Assembly: GCA_001429255.1 (NCBI GenBank)
Contig: LMJI01000001.1
Coordinates: forward strand, 2,955,879-3,019,878
Direction: 5' to 3'
DNA length: 64,000 nt
DNA from: Cellulomonas sp. Root930
Lineage (GTDB): Bacteria > Actinomycetota > Actinomycetes > Actinomycetales > Cellulomonadaceae
The notes under the pieces were generated by a model, which saw nothing but the letters and a program-made list of their open reading frames with translations, was not told the DNA's origin and searched no databases. Both the position numbers and the translations under genes were made by a program. This document shows positions 44,589 to 52,096 of this stretch, piece after piece. Position 1 is the first letter of the stretch, and each line of letters opens with the position of its first letter.

Positions 44589-45737
44589 GTGAGCGATCTC
44601 TTCGGCGGCGACACCCGCGTCGCCCCTCCTGAGCACCGGTCGTCGCGATCCCGCGGTCGAGCCAAGGAGCAGCGCGAGCGCAAGCGACGCCGCCGCCGCT
44701 CGATCTGGGTCCTCGTCGTGGCCATCCTGATGGTGGTCGGCGCCGCCTATGTGGTCGTCGAGCTGATGGGTGGCCTGTTCCAGGGTCAAGGAGGCTCCGC
44801 CAGCGGGGTCGACGACTACAGCGGGGTCGGTCACGGCCGGGTGGAGATCGTCATCAAGCCCGGCGACACCGGCGCGGACATGGCGACGACGATGGTGGAC
44901 GCAGGGGTCGTCGCCACCGCCAAGGCCTTCAACGACGCCTTCGCGGCGAACCCGCAGGCCAGCTCGATCCAGCCGGGCACCTACTCGATGCTCCTGGAGA
45001 TGAAGGCGTCGGACGCCGTCACCGCGCTGCTCAACCCGTCGAGCCGGGTCTCGTTCAAGGTCACGATCCCCGAGGGGCTCACCAAGAACCAGATCGCGAC
45101 GAAGCTCAGCGAGAAGATGGCCGTCCCCGTCGAGGACGTCCAGGCAGCGATCGCGGACCCCGCCGCCATCGGGCTCCCGGCCGAGGCCAACGGCAACGCC
45201 GAAGGCTGGCTGTTCCCGGCCACCTACGACATCCAGCCGGACGCGACGCCGGCGAGCGTCCTGGCCCAGATGACCGCGCAGACGGTCGCCGTGCTGACGC
45301 AGAAGGGTGTCCCGCAGGACCAATGGGAGACCGTGCTCAACAAGGCGTCGCTGGTCGAGCGCGAGGCGAAGCTCCCCGAGGACCGGCCCAAGGTGGCGCG
45401 CGCCATCGAGAACCGGCTCGCCAAGGAGATGGTGCTGCAGATCGACGCGACCGTCGCCTACGGGCTGGGCATCTCGGGCATGGACCTGACCACGGAGATG
45501 ACGAAGGACGACTCCAACGCCTACAACACCTACACCCACCTCGGGTTGCCGCCGACGCCGATCGCCTCGCCGGGTGCGGTGTCGATCGACGCGGTCCTCA
45601 ACCCCGAGCCGGGTGACTGGCTGTTCTGGGTGGCCGTCAACCTCGACACCGGTGAGACCCGCTTCGCCGTCACCAACGACGAGCACAACGCGAACAAGGC
45701 ACTCCTTCGTCAGTGGCAGGAAGAGAACAGCGAGTGA
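44589..45737 (+). CDS. mltG: Endolytic murein transglycosylase MltG
   Basis: 382 residues: a basic Ser/Arg-rich cytoplasmic end (SSRSRGRAKEQRERKRRRRR), one membrane helix (about 40-62), then a LysM-like part with VEIVIKPGDTGADMATTMVDA and the YceG domain. The catalytic Glu is in KASLVEREAKLPEDRPKVAR, and NRLAKEMVLQIDATVAYGLG and YNTYTHLGLPPTPIASPG follow. It cuts nascent peptidoglycan strands and sets their length. GTG 44589 (VSDLFGG) fits the usual N-terminus; GTG 44538 would add 17 residues. The stop overlaps aroE. Confidence 0.93.
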   Translation: MSDLFGGDTRVAPPEHRSSRSRGRAKEQRERKRRRRRSIWVLVVAILMVVGAAYVVVELMGGLFQGQGGSASGVDDYSGVGHGRVEIVIKPGDTGADMATTMVDAGVVATAKAFNDAFAANPQASSIQPGTYSMLLEMKASDAVTALLNPSSRVSFKVTIPEGLTKNQIATKLSEKMAVPVEDVQAAIADPAAIGLPAEANGNAEGWLFPATYDIQPDATPASVLAQMTAQTVAVLTQKGVPQDQWETVLNKASLVEREAKLPEDRPKVARAIENRLAKEMVLQIDATVAYGLGISGMDLTTEMTKDDSNAYNTYTHLGLPPTPIASPGAVSIDAVLNPEPGDWLFWVAVNLDTGETRFAVTNDEHNANKALLRQWQEENSE

Positions 45738-46555
45738 CGGCTGCCGCCTCTCGACGGGCGGCGGTGCTCGGGCACCCGGTGGCGCACTCGCTGTCACCGA
45801 CGCTGCACCGTGCCGCGTACGTTGCGCTCGGCCTCACCGACTGGCGCTACGACGCCGTCGACGTCACCGAGGCCGAGCTCGAGGCGTTCGTGCGAGGGTT
45901 GGACGACTCCTGGGCGGGACTGAGCCTCACCATGCCGCTGAAGCAGACCGTCATCCCGCTGATCGACCACATCGAGCCGCTCGCCGAGGTGGTCGGTGCG
46001 GTCAACACGGTGCTGTTCCAGGGGCGCACGCTCGTCGGCGCCAACACGGACGTGCACGGGATCGTCGCCGCCCTGTGCCTGGATGCTCCGGTCGGGACCG
46101 CGGCCGTTCTCGGCGCCGGCGCCACCGCGTCCTCCGCGCTGGCCGCACTCGCGCAGCTCGGCTGCACCTCCCCGGTGGTCTACGTGCGCGCCGTCGCACG
46201 CGCCGGTGGCCTCATGCGGGCCGCGCACCGGATGGGAGTCTCCCCGGTGTACCGCACGCTGGACCACGCCGCCGCCGAGATCGGGCAGGCGGACGTCGTC
46301 GTCTCGACCCTCCCGCCGCACGCCGCCGACCCGCTGGCGGACCGGCTCGAGCACGCCTCGGGCACGCTCCTGGACGTCGCGTACGACCCGCGACCGACCG
46401 CGCTGTCCGTCGCCTGGGCGGCTGCCGGGGGAGTGGTGGTGGGTGGTGAGCAGATGCTGCTGCACCAGGCCGCCGAGCAGGTCCGGCTGATGACCGGGCA
46501 CCCCGCACCCCTGGCTGCGATGTCCGCCGCGCTCGAGGACAAACTCGCCGGCTGA
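45734..46555 (+). CDS. aroE: Shikimate dehydrogenase
   Basis: NADPH-linked reduction of 3-dehydroshikimate to shikimate. 273 residues with the substrate motif GHPVAHSLSPTLHRAAY, the catalytic lysine in LSLTMPLKQTVIPL, VGAVNTVLF, GANTDVHGI, the dinucleotide loop VLGAGATASSALAAL and a C-terminal GGEQMLLHQAAEQ. GTG 45734 overlaps the mltG stop by 4 bases. The pathway partners aroC, aroK, aroB and aroQ start 13.4 kb downstream, beyond the pilus cluster. Confidence 0.94.
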   Translation: MTAAASRRAAVLGHPVAHSLSPTLHRAAYVALGLTDWRYDAVDVTEAELEAFVRGLDDSWAGLSLTMPLKQTVIPLIDHIEPLAEVVGAVNTVLFQGRTLVGANTDVHGIVAALCLDAPVGTAAVLGAGATASSALAALAQLGCTSPVVYVRAVARAGGLMRAAHRMGVSPVYRTLDHAAAEIGQADVVVSTLPPHAADPLADRLEHASGTLLDVAYDPRPTALSVAWAAAGGVVVGGEQMLLHQAAEQVRLMTGHPAPLAAMSAALEDKLAG

Positions 46556-46559
46556 CTTC

Positions 46560-46601
46560 CTCAGGCACGTCGACCTCCCTGCCGATGTCTACGAAGACAT
46601 C
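46560..46601 (+). promoter_or_regulatory. FliA-like promoter of pilB with a palindrome at the start site
   Basis: CTCA (46560-46563), 17 bases, then GCCGAT (46581-46586), the same layout as before pilT, pilA and pilM. GATGTCT-ACGA-AGACATC (46584-46601) is a perfect 7-bp inverted repeat overlapping the -10 element and the expected start site, an operator-like position. The pilB GTG is at 46646. Confidence 0.6.
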
Positions 46602-46645
46602 CGCGCGGCCAGCACCCGGCCGCCAGTTCGACCGGAGGGACGCGC

Positions 46646-48322
46646 GTGAAGCAGCTCGGGGAGATCCTGCTCGACGACGGCCTCGTCACGGAGGCGCAGC
46701 TGCTGGCCGCGCTCGACGAGACGCTGGCCCGGGGCACGACGTTGGGACGCACGCTGGTTGAGCTCGGGGTCCTCACGGAGTCGCAGCTGGTCAAGGCGCT
46801 CGCCAACCAGGTCGGCATGGACTTCGTCGACCTGGACGACTACCCGGTCGACCGCATCGCCGTGAGCCTGGTCCCCGGCGCGTTGTGCCGCCGCTACTCG
46901 GTGCTGCCGGTTGCGCTGGAGGGCGGGTCGATCGTGCTCGCGACCTCCGACCCCGGCAACGTCATGGCCGTCGACGACGTGCGCTCCGTCTCGGGCATGT
47001 CCGTCATCCCCGTCATCGCCACGCACGACAACCTGCTGCGCGCGATCGACCGGTTCTGCCGTGCCGACGACGAGATGGAAGACCTGTCGCAGGCGTTCGA
47101 GGACGCCGACGCCGAGGTCGAGGTCGACCTCTCCAAGATGGCGGAGATCGGCAACGAGGATGCGCCGATCGTGCGGTTCGTCAACCTGCTGGTGACGCAG
47201 GCGATCACCGACCGGGCTTCGGACATCCACATCGAGCCGTCCGAGCACGACCTCCGGGTCCGCTACCGGATCGACGGCGTGCTGCACGAGACCCAGCGGG
47301 CGCCCAAGCAGATCACCGGCGGTGTCATCAGCCGCGTGAAGATCATGAGCGACATCGACATCGCGGAGCGCCGCAAGCCCCAGGACGGGCGCATGTCCGT
47401 GGTGCACAACGGGCGCAAGATCGACCTCCGGGTGGCCACGCTGCCGACCGTGTGGGGCGAGAAGATCGTCATGCGAATCCTCGACAACTCCACCGCGAGC
47501 CTCGACCTGCGTGACCTGTCGTTCCTCGAGTCGAACTACGAGGTGTACCGCGAGTCGTACACCAAGCCGTACGGGATGATCCTCGTCACCGGGCCGACCG
47601 GTTCGGGCAAGTCGACGACGCTCTACGCGACGCTCAACGCGGTGTCGAAGCCGGAGATCAACGTCATCACGGTCGAGGACCCGGTCGAGTACCGCCTCGC
47701 CGGCATCAACCAGGTCCAGGTGAACCCGAAGGCGGGCCTGACGTTCGCCGGGGCGCTCCGGTCGATCCTGCGGTCCGACCCCGACGTCGTCCTCCTGGGT
47801 GAGATCCGCGACCACGAGACCGCGCAGATCGCCATCGAGGCCGCACTCACCGGTCACCTCGTGCTCTCCACGCTGCACACCAACGACGCGCCGTCCGCCA
47901 TCACCCGTCTGACGGAGATGGGGATCGAGCCGTTCCTCGTCGGTTCGGCGCTGGACGCCGTGGTCGCCCAGCGGCTCGCGCGCAAGCTCTGCAACAAGTG
48001 CAAGGAGCCGTACACGCCGACCCCTACGGAGCTCCTCGCGGCCCGGTTCCCGTGGGTCGACGGGGAGCCCCTGCCGGAGCTCATGCGCCGGGTCGGCTGC
48101 GCCACGTGCTCCAAGACGGGGTACCGGGGACGGCTCGCTCTGCACGAGGTCATGCGCGTGACCGAGGAGATCGAGCGTCACGCCGTCGCACACTCGTCGT
48201 CCGCCGACATCGCCGCGACCGCCGTGAAGCAGGGCATGATCCCGCTCCGCGACGACGGCTGGCACAAGGTCGCGCTCGGTCAGACCTCCATCGAGGAGAT
48301 CCTGCGCGTCGTCGTCACGTAG
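46646..48322 (+). CDS. pilB: Type IV pilus extension ATPase PilB
   Basis: Hexameric motor (558 residues) that powers pilin polymerisation. The N-terminal domain (about 1-150) is MshEN-like with two tandem motifs, QLGEILLDDGLVTEAQL and TLGRTLVELGVLTESQL. The ATPase core has SDIHIEPSEHDLRVRYRIDG, Walker A GPTGSGKSTTLYA (about 314), the Asp box ITVEDPVEYRLAG, Walker B SDPDVVLLGEIRD and the His box GHLVLSTLHTND. Four cysteines (CNKCKEPY and CATCSKTGYRGR) form the zinc site typical of extension ATPases. GGAGGG precedes the GTG. It is the first gene of the pilus cluster. Confidence 0.96.
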   Translation: MKQLGEILLDDGLVTEAQLLAALDETLARGTTLGRTLVELGVLTESQLVKALANQVGMDFVDLDDYPVDRIAVSLVPGALCRRYSVLPVALEGGSIVLATSDPGNVMAVDDVRSVSGMSVIPVIATHDNLLRAIDRFCRADDEMEDLSQAFEDADAEVEVDLSKMAEIGNEDAPIVRFVNLLVTQAITDRASDIHIEPSEHDLRVRYRIDGVLHETQRAPKQITGGVISRVKIMSDIDIAERRKPQDGRMSVVHNGRKIDLRVATLPTVWGEKIVMRILDNSTASLDLRDLSFLESNYEVYRESYTKPYGMILVTGPTGSGKSTTLYATLNAVSKPEINVITVEDPVEYRLAGINQVQVNPKAGLTFAGALRSILRSDPDVVLLGEIRDHETAQIAIEAALTGHLVLSTLHTNDAPSAITRLTEMGIEPFLVGSALDAVVAQRLARKLCNKCKEPYTPTPTELLAARFPWVDGEPLPELMRRVGCATCSKTGYRGRLALHEVMRVTEEIERHAVAHSSSADIAATAVKQGMIPLRDDGWHKVALGQTSIEEILRVVVT

Positions 48323-48341
48323 TAGCGACGCGTGCTGATGC

Positions 48342-48368
48342 CTCAAGTCGGGCATCTGCACCGCCGAT
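48342..48368 (+). promoter_or_regulatory. FliA-like promoter of pilT
   Basis: CTCA (48342-48345), 17 bases, GCCGAT (48363-48368), in the 121-base gap after pilB. The -35 side reads CTCAAGTCGG, as before pilM. The GTG of pilT is 75 bases downstream of the -10 element. Confidence 0.6.
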
Positions 48369-48443
48369 GAACGGTCCAGAACGAAGGCCTGGTACCGGCA
48401 CGTCCGTGCTGGTCCATCCGGGCGACCACGTGGAGGGAATGAC

Positions 48444-50033
48444 GTGAGCGAGAACTATCAGGCACCCGCGGGGGAGCCCTCGCGGCCGTTGCCGCCCTAC
48501 CGACCCGTCGGACCGCAGGCGGGGGCGCCGGCGATGTTCTCGCCGATCCCGTCGCAGAGCACGGCGCCGGCCGCGCCGCCGAGCCCGCCGCCGTACCAGG
48601 CGCAGGCTCCGGCCACGCCCGGTGCCGCCTACCAGCCCGGTCCGTCCGGCCCGCCGGCCTACACGCCGCCGCCCGCTCCGCCGGGCACCTCCTTCCCGCA
48701 GGCGCCGGCGACCTCCGCGATGGGTGCCACCCGGGTCTTCATGCCGGCACAGGAACCCGCCGTCGGCGCGCCGGGGCACGTCCCGGCACCTCAGCCGCCG
48801 GCCGAGCCCGCAGCCCGGCCCGCTCCGGCGGCGGTCCCGGCCCGCGACCGCGGCCAGCGCCGAGGCATGGGGCAGGAGAAGCAGGAGGGTGACCTCCCGA
48901 TCGACGAGATCCTCACCGAGATGGTGCGGCTCGGTGCCTCGGACGTGCACCTCACCACGGGCACCACGCCGATGGTCCGCATCAACGGTTCGCTCAAGGC
49001 GCTCGACGGCTTCGGCCAGGTCATGCCCGAGGGCCTGCGCCGCACGCTCTACGCGTTCCTGACGCAGAAGCAGCGGGAGAAGTTCGAGACCAACCTCGAG
49101 CTCGACCTGTCCTACTCCGTGCGTGGCCTCGCGCGGTTCCGCGTGAACATCTACCAGCAGCGTGAGTCGATCGGCGCCGCCTTCCGCGTGATCCCCTACG
49201 AGATCAAGCCGCTCGAGGCGCTCGGGGTCCCCGCGGTCGTGGGCACCTTCGCGGGTCTGCCGCGCGGGCTCGTCCTGGTCACCGGCCCGACCGGTTCTGG
49301 CAAGTCCACGACGCTGGCGTCGATCGTCGACCTCGCCAACCGGACCCGCGAGGACCACATCATGACCGTCGAGGACCCGATCGAGTTCCTCCACCGGCAC
49401 AAGAAGTGCGTCGTGAACCAGCGCGAGGTCGGCCAGGACACCCACTCGTTCGCCAACGCCCTCAAGCACGTCCTCCGCCAGGACCCGGACATCATCCTCG
49501 TCGGAGAGATGCGCGACCTCGAGACGATCTCTGTCGCACTGACGGCCGCCGAGACCGGGCACCTGGTCTTCGCCACGCTGCACACCCAGGACGCCGCGCA
49601 GACGATCGACCGCGTGATCGACGTGTTCCCCGCCCATCAGCAGTCGCAGGTCCGCACGCAGCTGGCCGGCGCCATCCAGGGCGTCGTCTGCCAGACCCTG
49701 GCCAAGCGTTCCGACTCGCCCGGCCGTGCCGTGGCCACCGAGGTGCTCGTCGCCACCCCCGCCATCCGCAACCTCATCCGCGAGGGCAAGACGCACCAGA
49801 TCTACTCGGCGATGCAGGCCGGTGCCAAGCAGGGCATGCACACCATGGACCAGCACCTCTCCGAGCTGGTGAAGACCGGCAAGATCACCTACGAGACCGG
49901 TCTGGAGAAGTGCCATCACGTGGAGGACTTCAACCGTCTGACCGGCCGGTTCTCGGGCGGGTCGCAGGGCGCTGCGGGTCTGGGTGACCAGGCGAGCATG
50001 GGTGGCGCCGCATTCGGAAGCCAGGCGCTCTGA
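48444..50033 (+). CDS. pilT: Type IV pilus retraction ATPase PilT with Pro-rich N-terminal extension
   Basis: The C-terminal 380 residues are a normal PilT that depolymerises pili: MVRLGASDVHLTTGTTPMVR, Walker A GPTGSGKSTTLAS, Asp box MTVEDPIEFLH, Walker B DPDIILVGEMRDLETI, the AIRNLIREGK motif and GMHTMDQHL. The zinc cysteines of PilB are absent, as expected for a retraction motor. The first 148 residues are an unusual Pro/Ala/Gly-rich stretch with repeated PPxY-like pieces. This makes the protein 529 residues, versus about 350-370 for typical PilT. GGAGGG precedes the GTG. pilC overlaps its stop. Confidence 0.94.
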   Translation: MSENYQAPAGEPSRPLPPYRPVGPQAGAPAMFSPIPSQSTAPAAPPSPPPYQAQAPATPGAAYQPGPSGPPAYTPPPAPPGTSFPQAPATSAMGATRVFMPAQEPAVGAPGHVPAPQPPAEPAARPAPAAVPARDRGQRRGMGQEKQEGDLPIDEILTEMVRLGASDVHLTTGTTPMVRINGSLKALDGFGQVMPEGLRRTLYAFLTQKQREKFETNLELDLSYSVRGLARFRVNIYQQRESIGAAFRVIPYEIKPLEALGVPAVVGTFAGLPRGLVLVTGPTGSGKSTTLASIVDLANRTREDHIMTVEDPIEFLHRHKKCVVNQREVGQDTHSFANALKHVLRQDPDIILVGEMRDLETISVALTAAETGHLVFATLHTQDAAQTIDRVIDVFPAHQQSQVRTQLAGAIQGVVCQTLAKRSDSPGRAVATEVLVATPAIRNLIREGKTHQIYSAMQAGAKQGMHTMDQHLSELVKTGKITYETGLEKCHHVEDFNRLTGRFSGGSQGAAGLGDQASMGGAAFGSQAL

Positions 50034-51262
50034 TGGCAGGGGCGAAGACGTACGAGTACGCGGTCCGGGACAAGTCCGGCAAGATCGTCAAGGGCCGCGT
50101 CGAGGCGGCCAACCAGGCGGCGGTCGCGAACCGGCTGCGGGAGATGGGACTCGCGGCCGTCTCGATCTCTGAGGTCGGCACCGGTGGTCTGAACACCGAG
50201 ATCAGCATCCCTGGCTTCGGCGGGAACAAGATCTCGCTGAAGGACCTCGCGATCATGTCGCGGCAGCTCGCCACGATGATCGACTCTGGCCTCTCTCTGT
50301 TGCGGGCTCTCACGATCCTGGCCGAGCAGACCGAGTCCAAGGCGCTCGCAAAGGTCGTCGCCCAGGTGCGCAACGACGTCGAGGTCGGTACGGCCTTCTC
50401 GACCGCGCTGGGCAAGCACGTCGACGTGTTCCCGCCGCTCATGATCAACATGGTCAAGGCCGGCGAGGTGGGCGGCTTCCTCGACCAGACGCTGGTCTCC
50501 GTGGCGAACAACTTCGAGGCCGAGGTCAAGCTGCGCGGCAAGATCAAGTCCGCCATGACCTACCCGGTCGTGGTCTTCGTCGTCGCGATCCTGGCGACCA
50601 CCGGCATGCTGTTGTTCATCGTGCCGGTGTTCGCCGGAATGTTCACCTCGCTCGGCGGCGAGCTCCCGCTGCCGACGAAGATCCTGATGATGCTGTCGCA
50701 GTTCACCAAGATCGCGATCATCCCCGGCGTCATCGCGCTGGCGATCTTCTCGGTGTGGTGGGGAAAGCACAAGAATGACAGGTCGATCCGCGAGCGGGTG
50801 GACCCCTGGAAGCTCAAGATGCCGGTTTTCGGCCAGTTGTTCCGAAAGATCGCCGTATCGCGGTTCACCCGCAACTTCGGGACGATGATCCACGCCGGCG
50901 TGCCCCTCCTGCAGGCGCTCGACATCGTGGGGGAGACCAGCGGCAACCTGGTCATCGAACGCGCGGCGAAGGCCGTTCAGGAGTCGGTGCGCAGGGGTGA
51001 GTCCTTGGCCGGCCCTCTGTCGCAGCATCCGGTGTTCCCGCCGATGGTCGTGCAGATGATGGCGGTCGGCGAGGACACAGGTGCTCTGGACACCATGCTG
51101 GGCAAGGTCGCCGACTTCTACGACGACGAGGTCGAGTCGACGACGGAGCAGCTCACGAGCCTCATCGAGCCCCTCATGATCGTCGTCATCGGCGCGATCG
51201 TCGGGTCGATGGTCATCGCGATGTACATGCCGATCTTCGGCATCTTCAACCTCATCAGCTGA
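50033..51262 (+). CDS. pilC: Type IV pilus inner-membrane platform protein PilC
   Basis: Platform protein (409 residues) that couples the PilB/PilT motors to pilin insertion. It has two homologous GspF domains: LAIMSRQLATMIDSGLSLLR with MVKAGEVGGFLDQTL, then FTRNFGTMIHAGVPLLQAL with MMAVGEDTGALDTML. The three membrane helices are near 175-195, 220-240 and 375-400. The N-terminal YEYAVRDKSGKIVKGRVEA is the PilC/GspF start. The ATG overlaps the pilT stop by one base. A strong terminator follows, ending the pilT-pilC transcript before pilA. Confidence 0.96.
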   Translation: MAGAKTYEYAVRDKSGKIVKGRVEAANQAAVANRLREMGLAAVSISEVGTGGLNTEISIPGFGGNKISLKDLAIMSRQLATMIDSGLSLLRALTILAEQTESKALAKVVAQVRNDVEVGTAFSTALGKHVDVFPPLMINMVKAGEVGGFLDQTLVSVANNFEAEVKLRGKIKSAMTYPVVVFVVAILATTGMLLFIVPVFAGMFTSLGGELPLPTKILMMLSQFTKIAIIPGVIALAIFSVWWGKHKNDRSIRERVDPWKLKMPVFGQLFRKIAVSRFTRNFGTMIHAGVPLLQALDIVGETSGNLVIERAAKAVQESVRRGESLAGPLSQHPVFPPMVVQMMAVGEDTGALDTMLGKVADFYDDEVESTTEQLTSLIEPLMIVVIGAIVGSMVIAMYMPIFGIFNLIS

Positions 51263-51273
51263 CGGGTTCGGCG

Positions 51274-51309
51274 AAGGGCCCGGGTCGACGGTCGTCGACC
51301 CGGGCCCTT
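51274..51309 (+). terminator. Terminator after pilC
   Basis: A perfect 17-bp stem (51274-51290 with 51293-51309, core GGGCCCGGGTCGAC/GTCGACCCGGGCCC) followed by a short T-containing tail. It separates motor gene transcription from pilA. Confidence 0.9.
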
Positions 51310-51349
51310 TGCGCTCTTTGTGCAGAAACTGCCGTCTGTTGCTCCGGAT

Positions 51350-51412
51350 GAGTGAATCCGTTCTCGTGGGGAACTTGTGCTCAAGGCGGGGGCGGTGTGG
51401 GCCGATTCACTC
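51350..51412 (+). promoter_or_regulatory. pilA promoter region with flanking 9-bp inverted repeat
   Basis: CTCA (51380-51383), 17 bases, GCCGAT (51401-51406) is a FliA-like promoter. GAGTGAATC (51350-51358) and GATTCACTC (51404-51412) are exact inverted copies flanking the promoter, the right copy overlapping the -10 element. The expected 5' UTR to the pilA ATG is about 75 nt. Confidence 0.6.
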
Positions 51413-51488
51413 GCTGTAGGACTGAACCGGCGTCGCCGGGCTGAGATCGACAATGACCAACTCGCACTTGACTCACGGGGAGCGCAAC

Positions 51489-51959
51489 ATGATTGCTCGC
51501 ATTCGCAAGTCCATGGAGGAGAAGGACAAGGGCTTCACCCTTATCGAGCTCCTCGTCGTCATGATCATCATCGGGATCCTCGCCGCTATCGCGATCCCCG
51601 TCTTCCTGAACCAGCGCAAGAAGGCGAACGACACGGCTGCCAAGTCGGACGTGAGCATCCTCGGCAAGGAGCTCGCCACCTTCTACGTGGACGGCGTCGG
51701 TACGGCTCCGACGATCGCGCTCGCAACGCCCGGCAACGACGGCGAGTACACGTTCGACGGCGCCGACCTCGGCCCCGCGTCGAACAACATCACCGCGGTC
51801 ACGCAGGGTGTCGACAACGCGACCACCGGTCAGACCTGGTGCGTCGGGGTCACATACGCCAACGGCACCGAGACGACCGTCGCGTACGGCTCGGCCTCCG
51901 GCCTCGGCGGGCTCGGCTCGACCTGCGCGGCCAACGGCACGGTCACTGCTGCTCCGTGA
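51489..51959 (+). CDS. pilA: Major type IV pilin PilA
   Basis: 156-residue prepilin. A 15-residue charged leader ends KDKG, with cleavage before FTLIELLVVMIIIGILAA, and Glu at mature position 5. The hydrophobic helix is followed by NQRKKANDTAAKSDVSILG and a short globular domain with two cysteines (WCVGV and STCAANG), presumably the disulfide-bonded D-region. ATG 51489 is chosen over 51453 because GGGGAG precedes it and the leader is then of normal length. Its own promoter upstream and terminator downstream suggest the strong separate expression expected of the main pilus subunit. Confidence 0.95.
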   Translation: MIARIRKSMEEKDKGFTLIELLVVMIIIGILAAIAIPVFLNQRKKANDTAAKSDVSILGKELATFYVDGVGTAPTIALATPGNDGEYTFDGADLGPASNNITAVTQGVDNATTGQTWCVGVTYANGTETTVAYGSASGLGGLGSTCAANGTVTAAP

Positions 51960-51978
51960 TCTGACGGATAGCTGACGG

Positions 51979-52009
51979 GTGGGGTGGGGGCGTGACGCTC
52001 CCACCCCAC
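51979..52009 (+). terminator. Terminator after pilA
   Basis: GTGGGGTGGG (51979-51988) pairs with CCCACCCCAC (52000-52009), with an inner GCG/CGC pair and TGA loop. I see no promoter between it and the minor prepilins, so these may rely on read-through from pilA, giving low minor-pilin levels. Confidence 0.75.
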
Positions 52010-52096
52010 TCGGTCATTCTGCGACTCGCTCGCAGCAGGAGGACGGCACCACGGCCGGCGACGGCCGCCACCCATCGCACGACTGAGGAGGTTGCA

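Noticed and set aside
51310..51488. Cyclic di-GMP (GEMM) riboswitch before pilA
   Set aside because: The conserved GEMM core elements are absent, and the long-range repeat lies largely upstream of the predicted transcription start.
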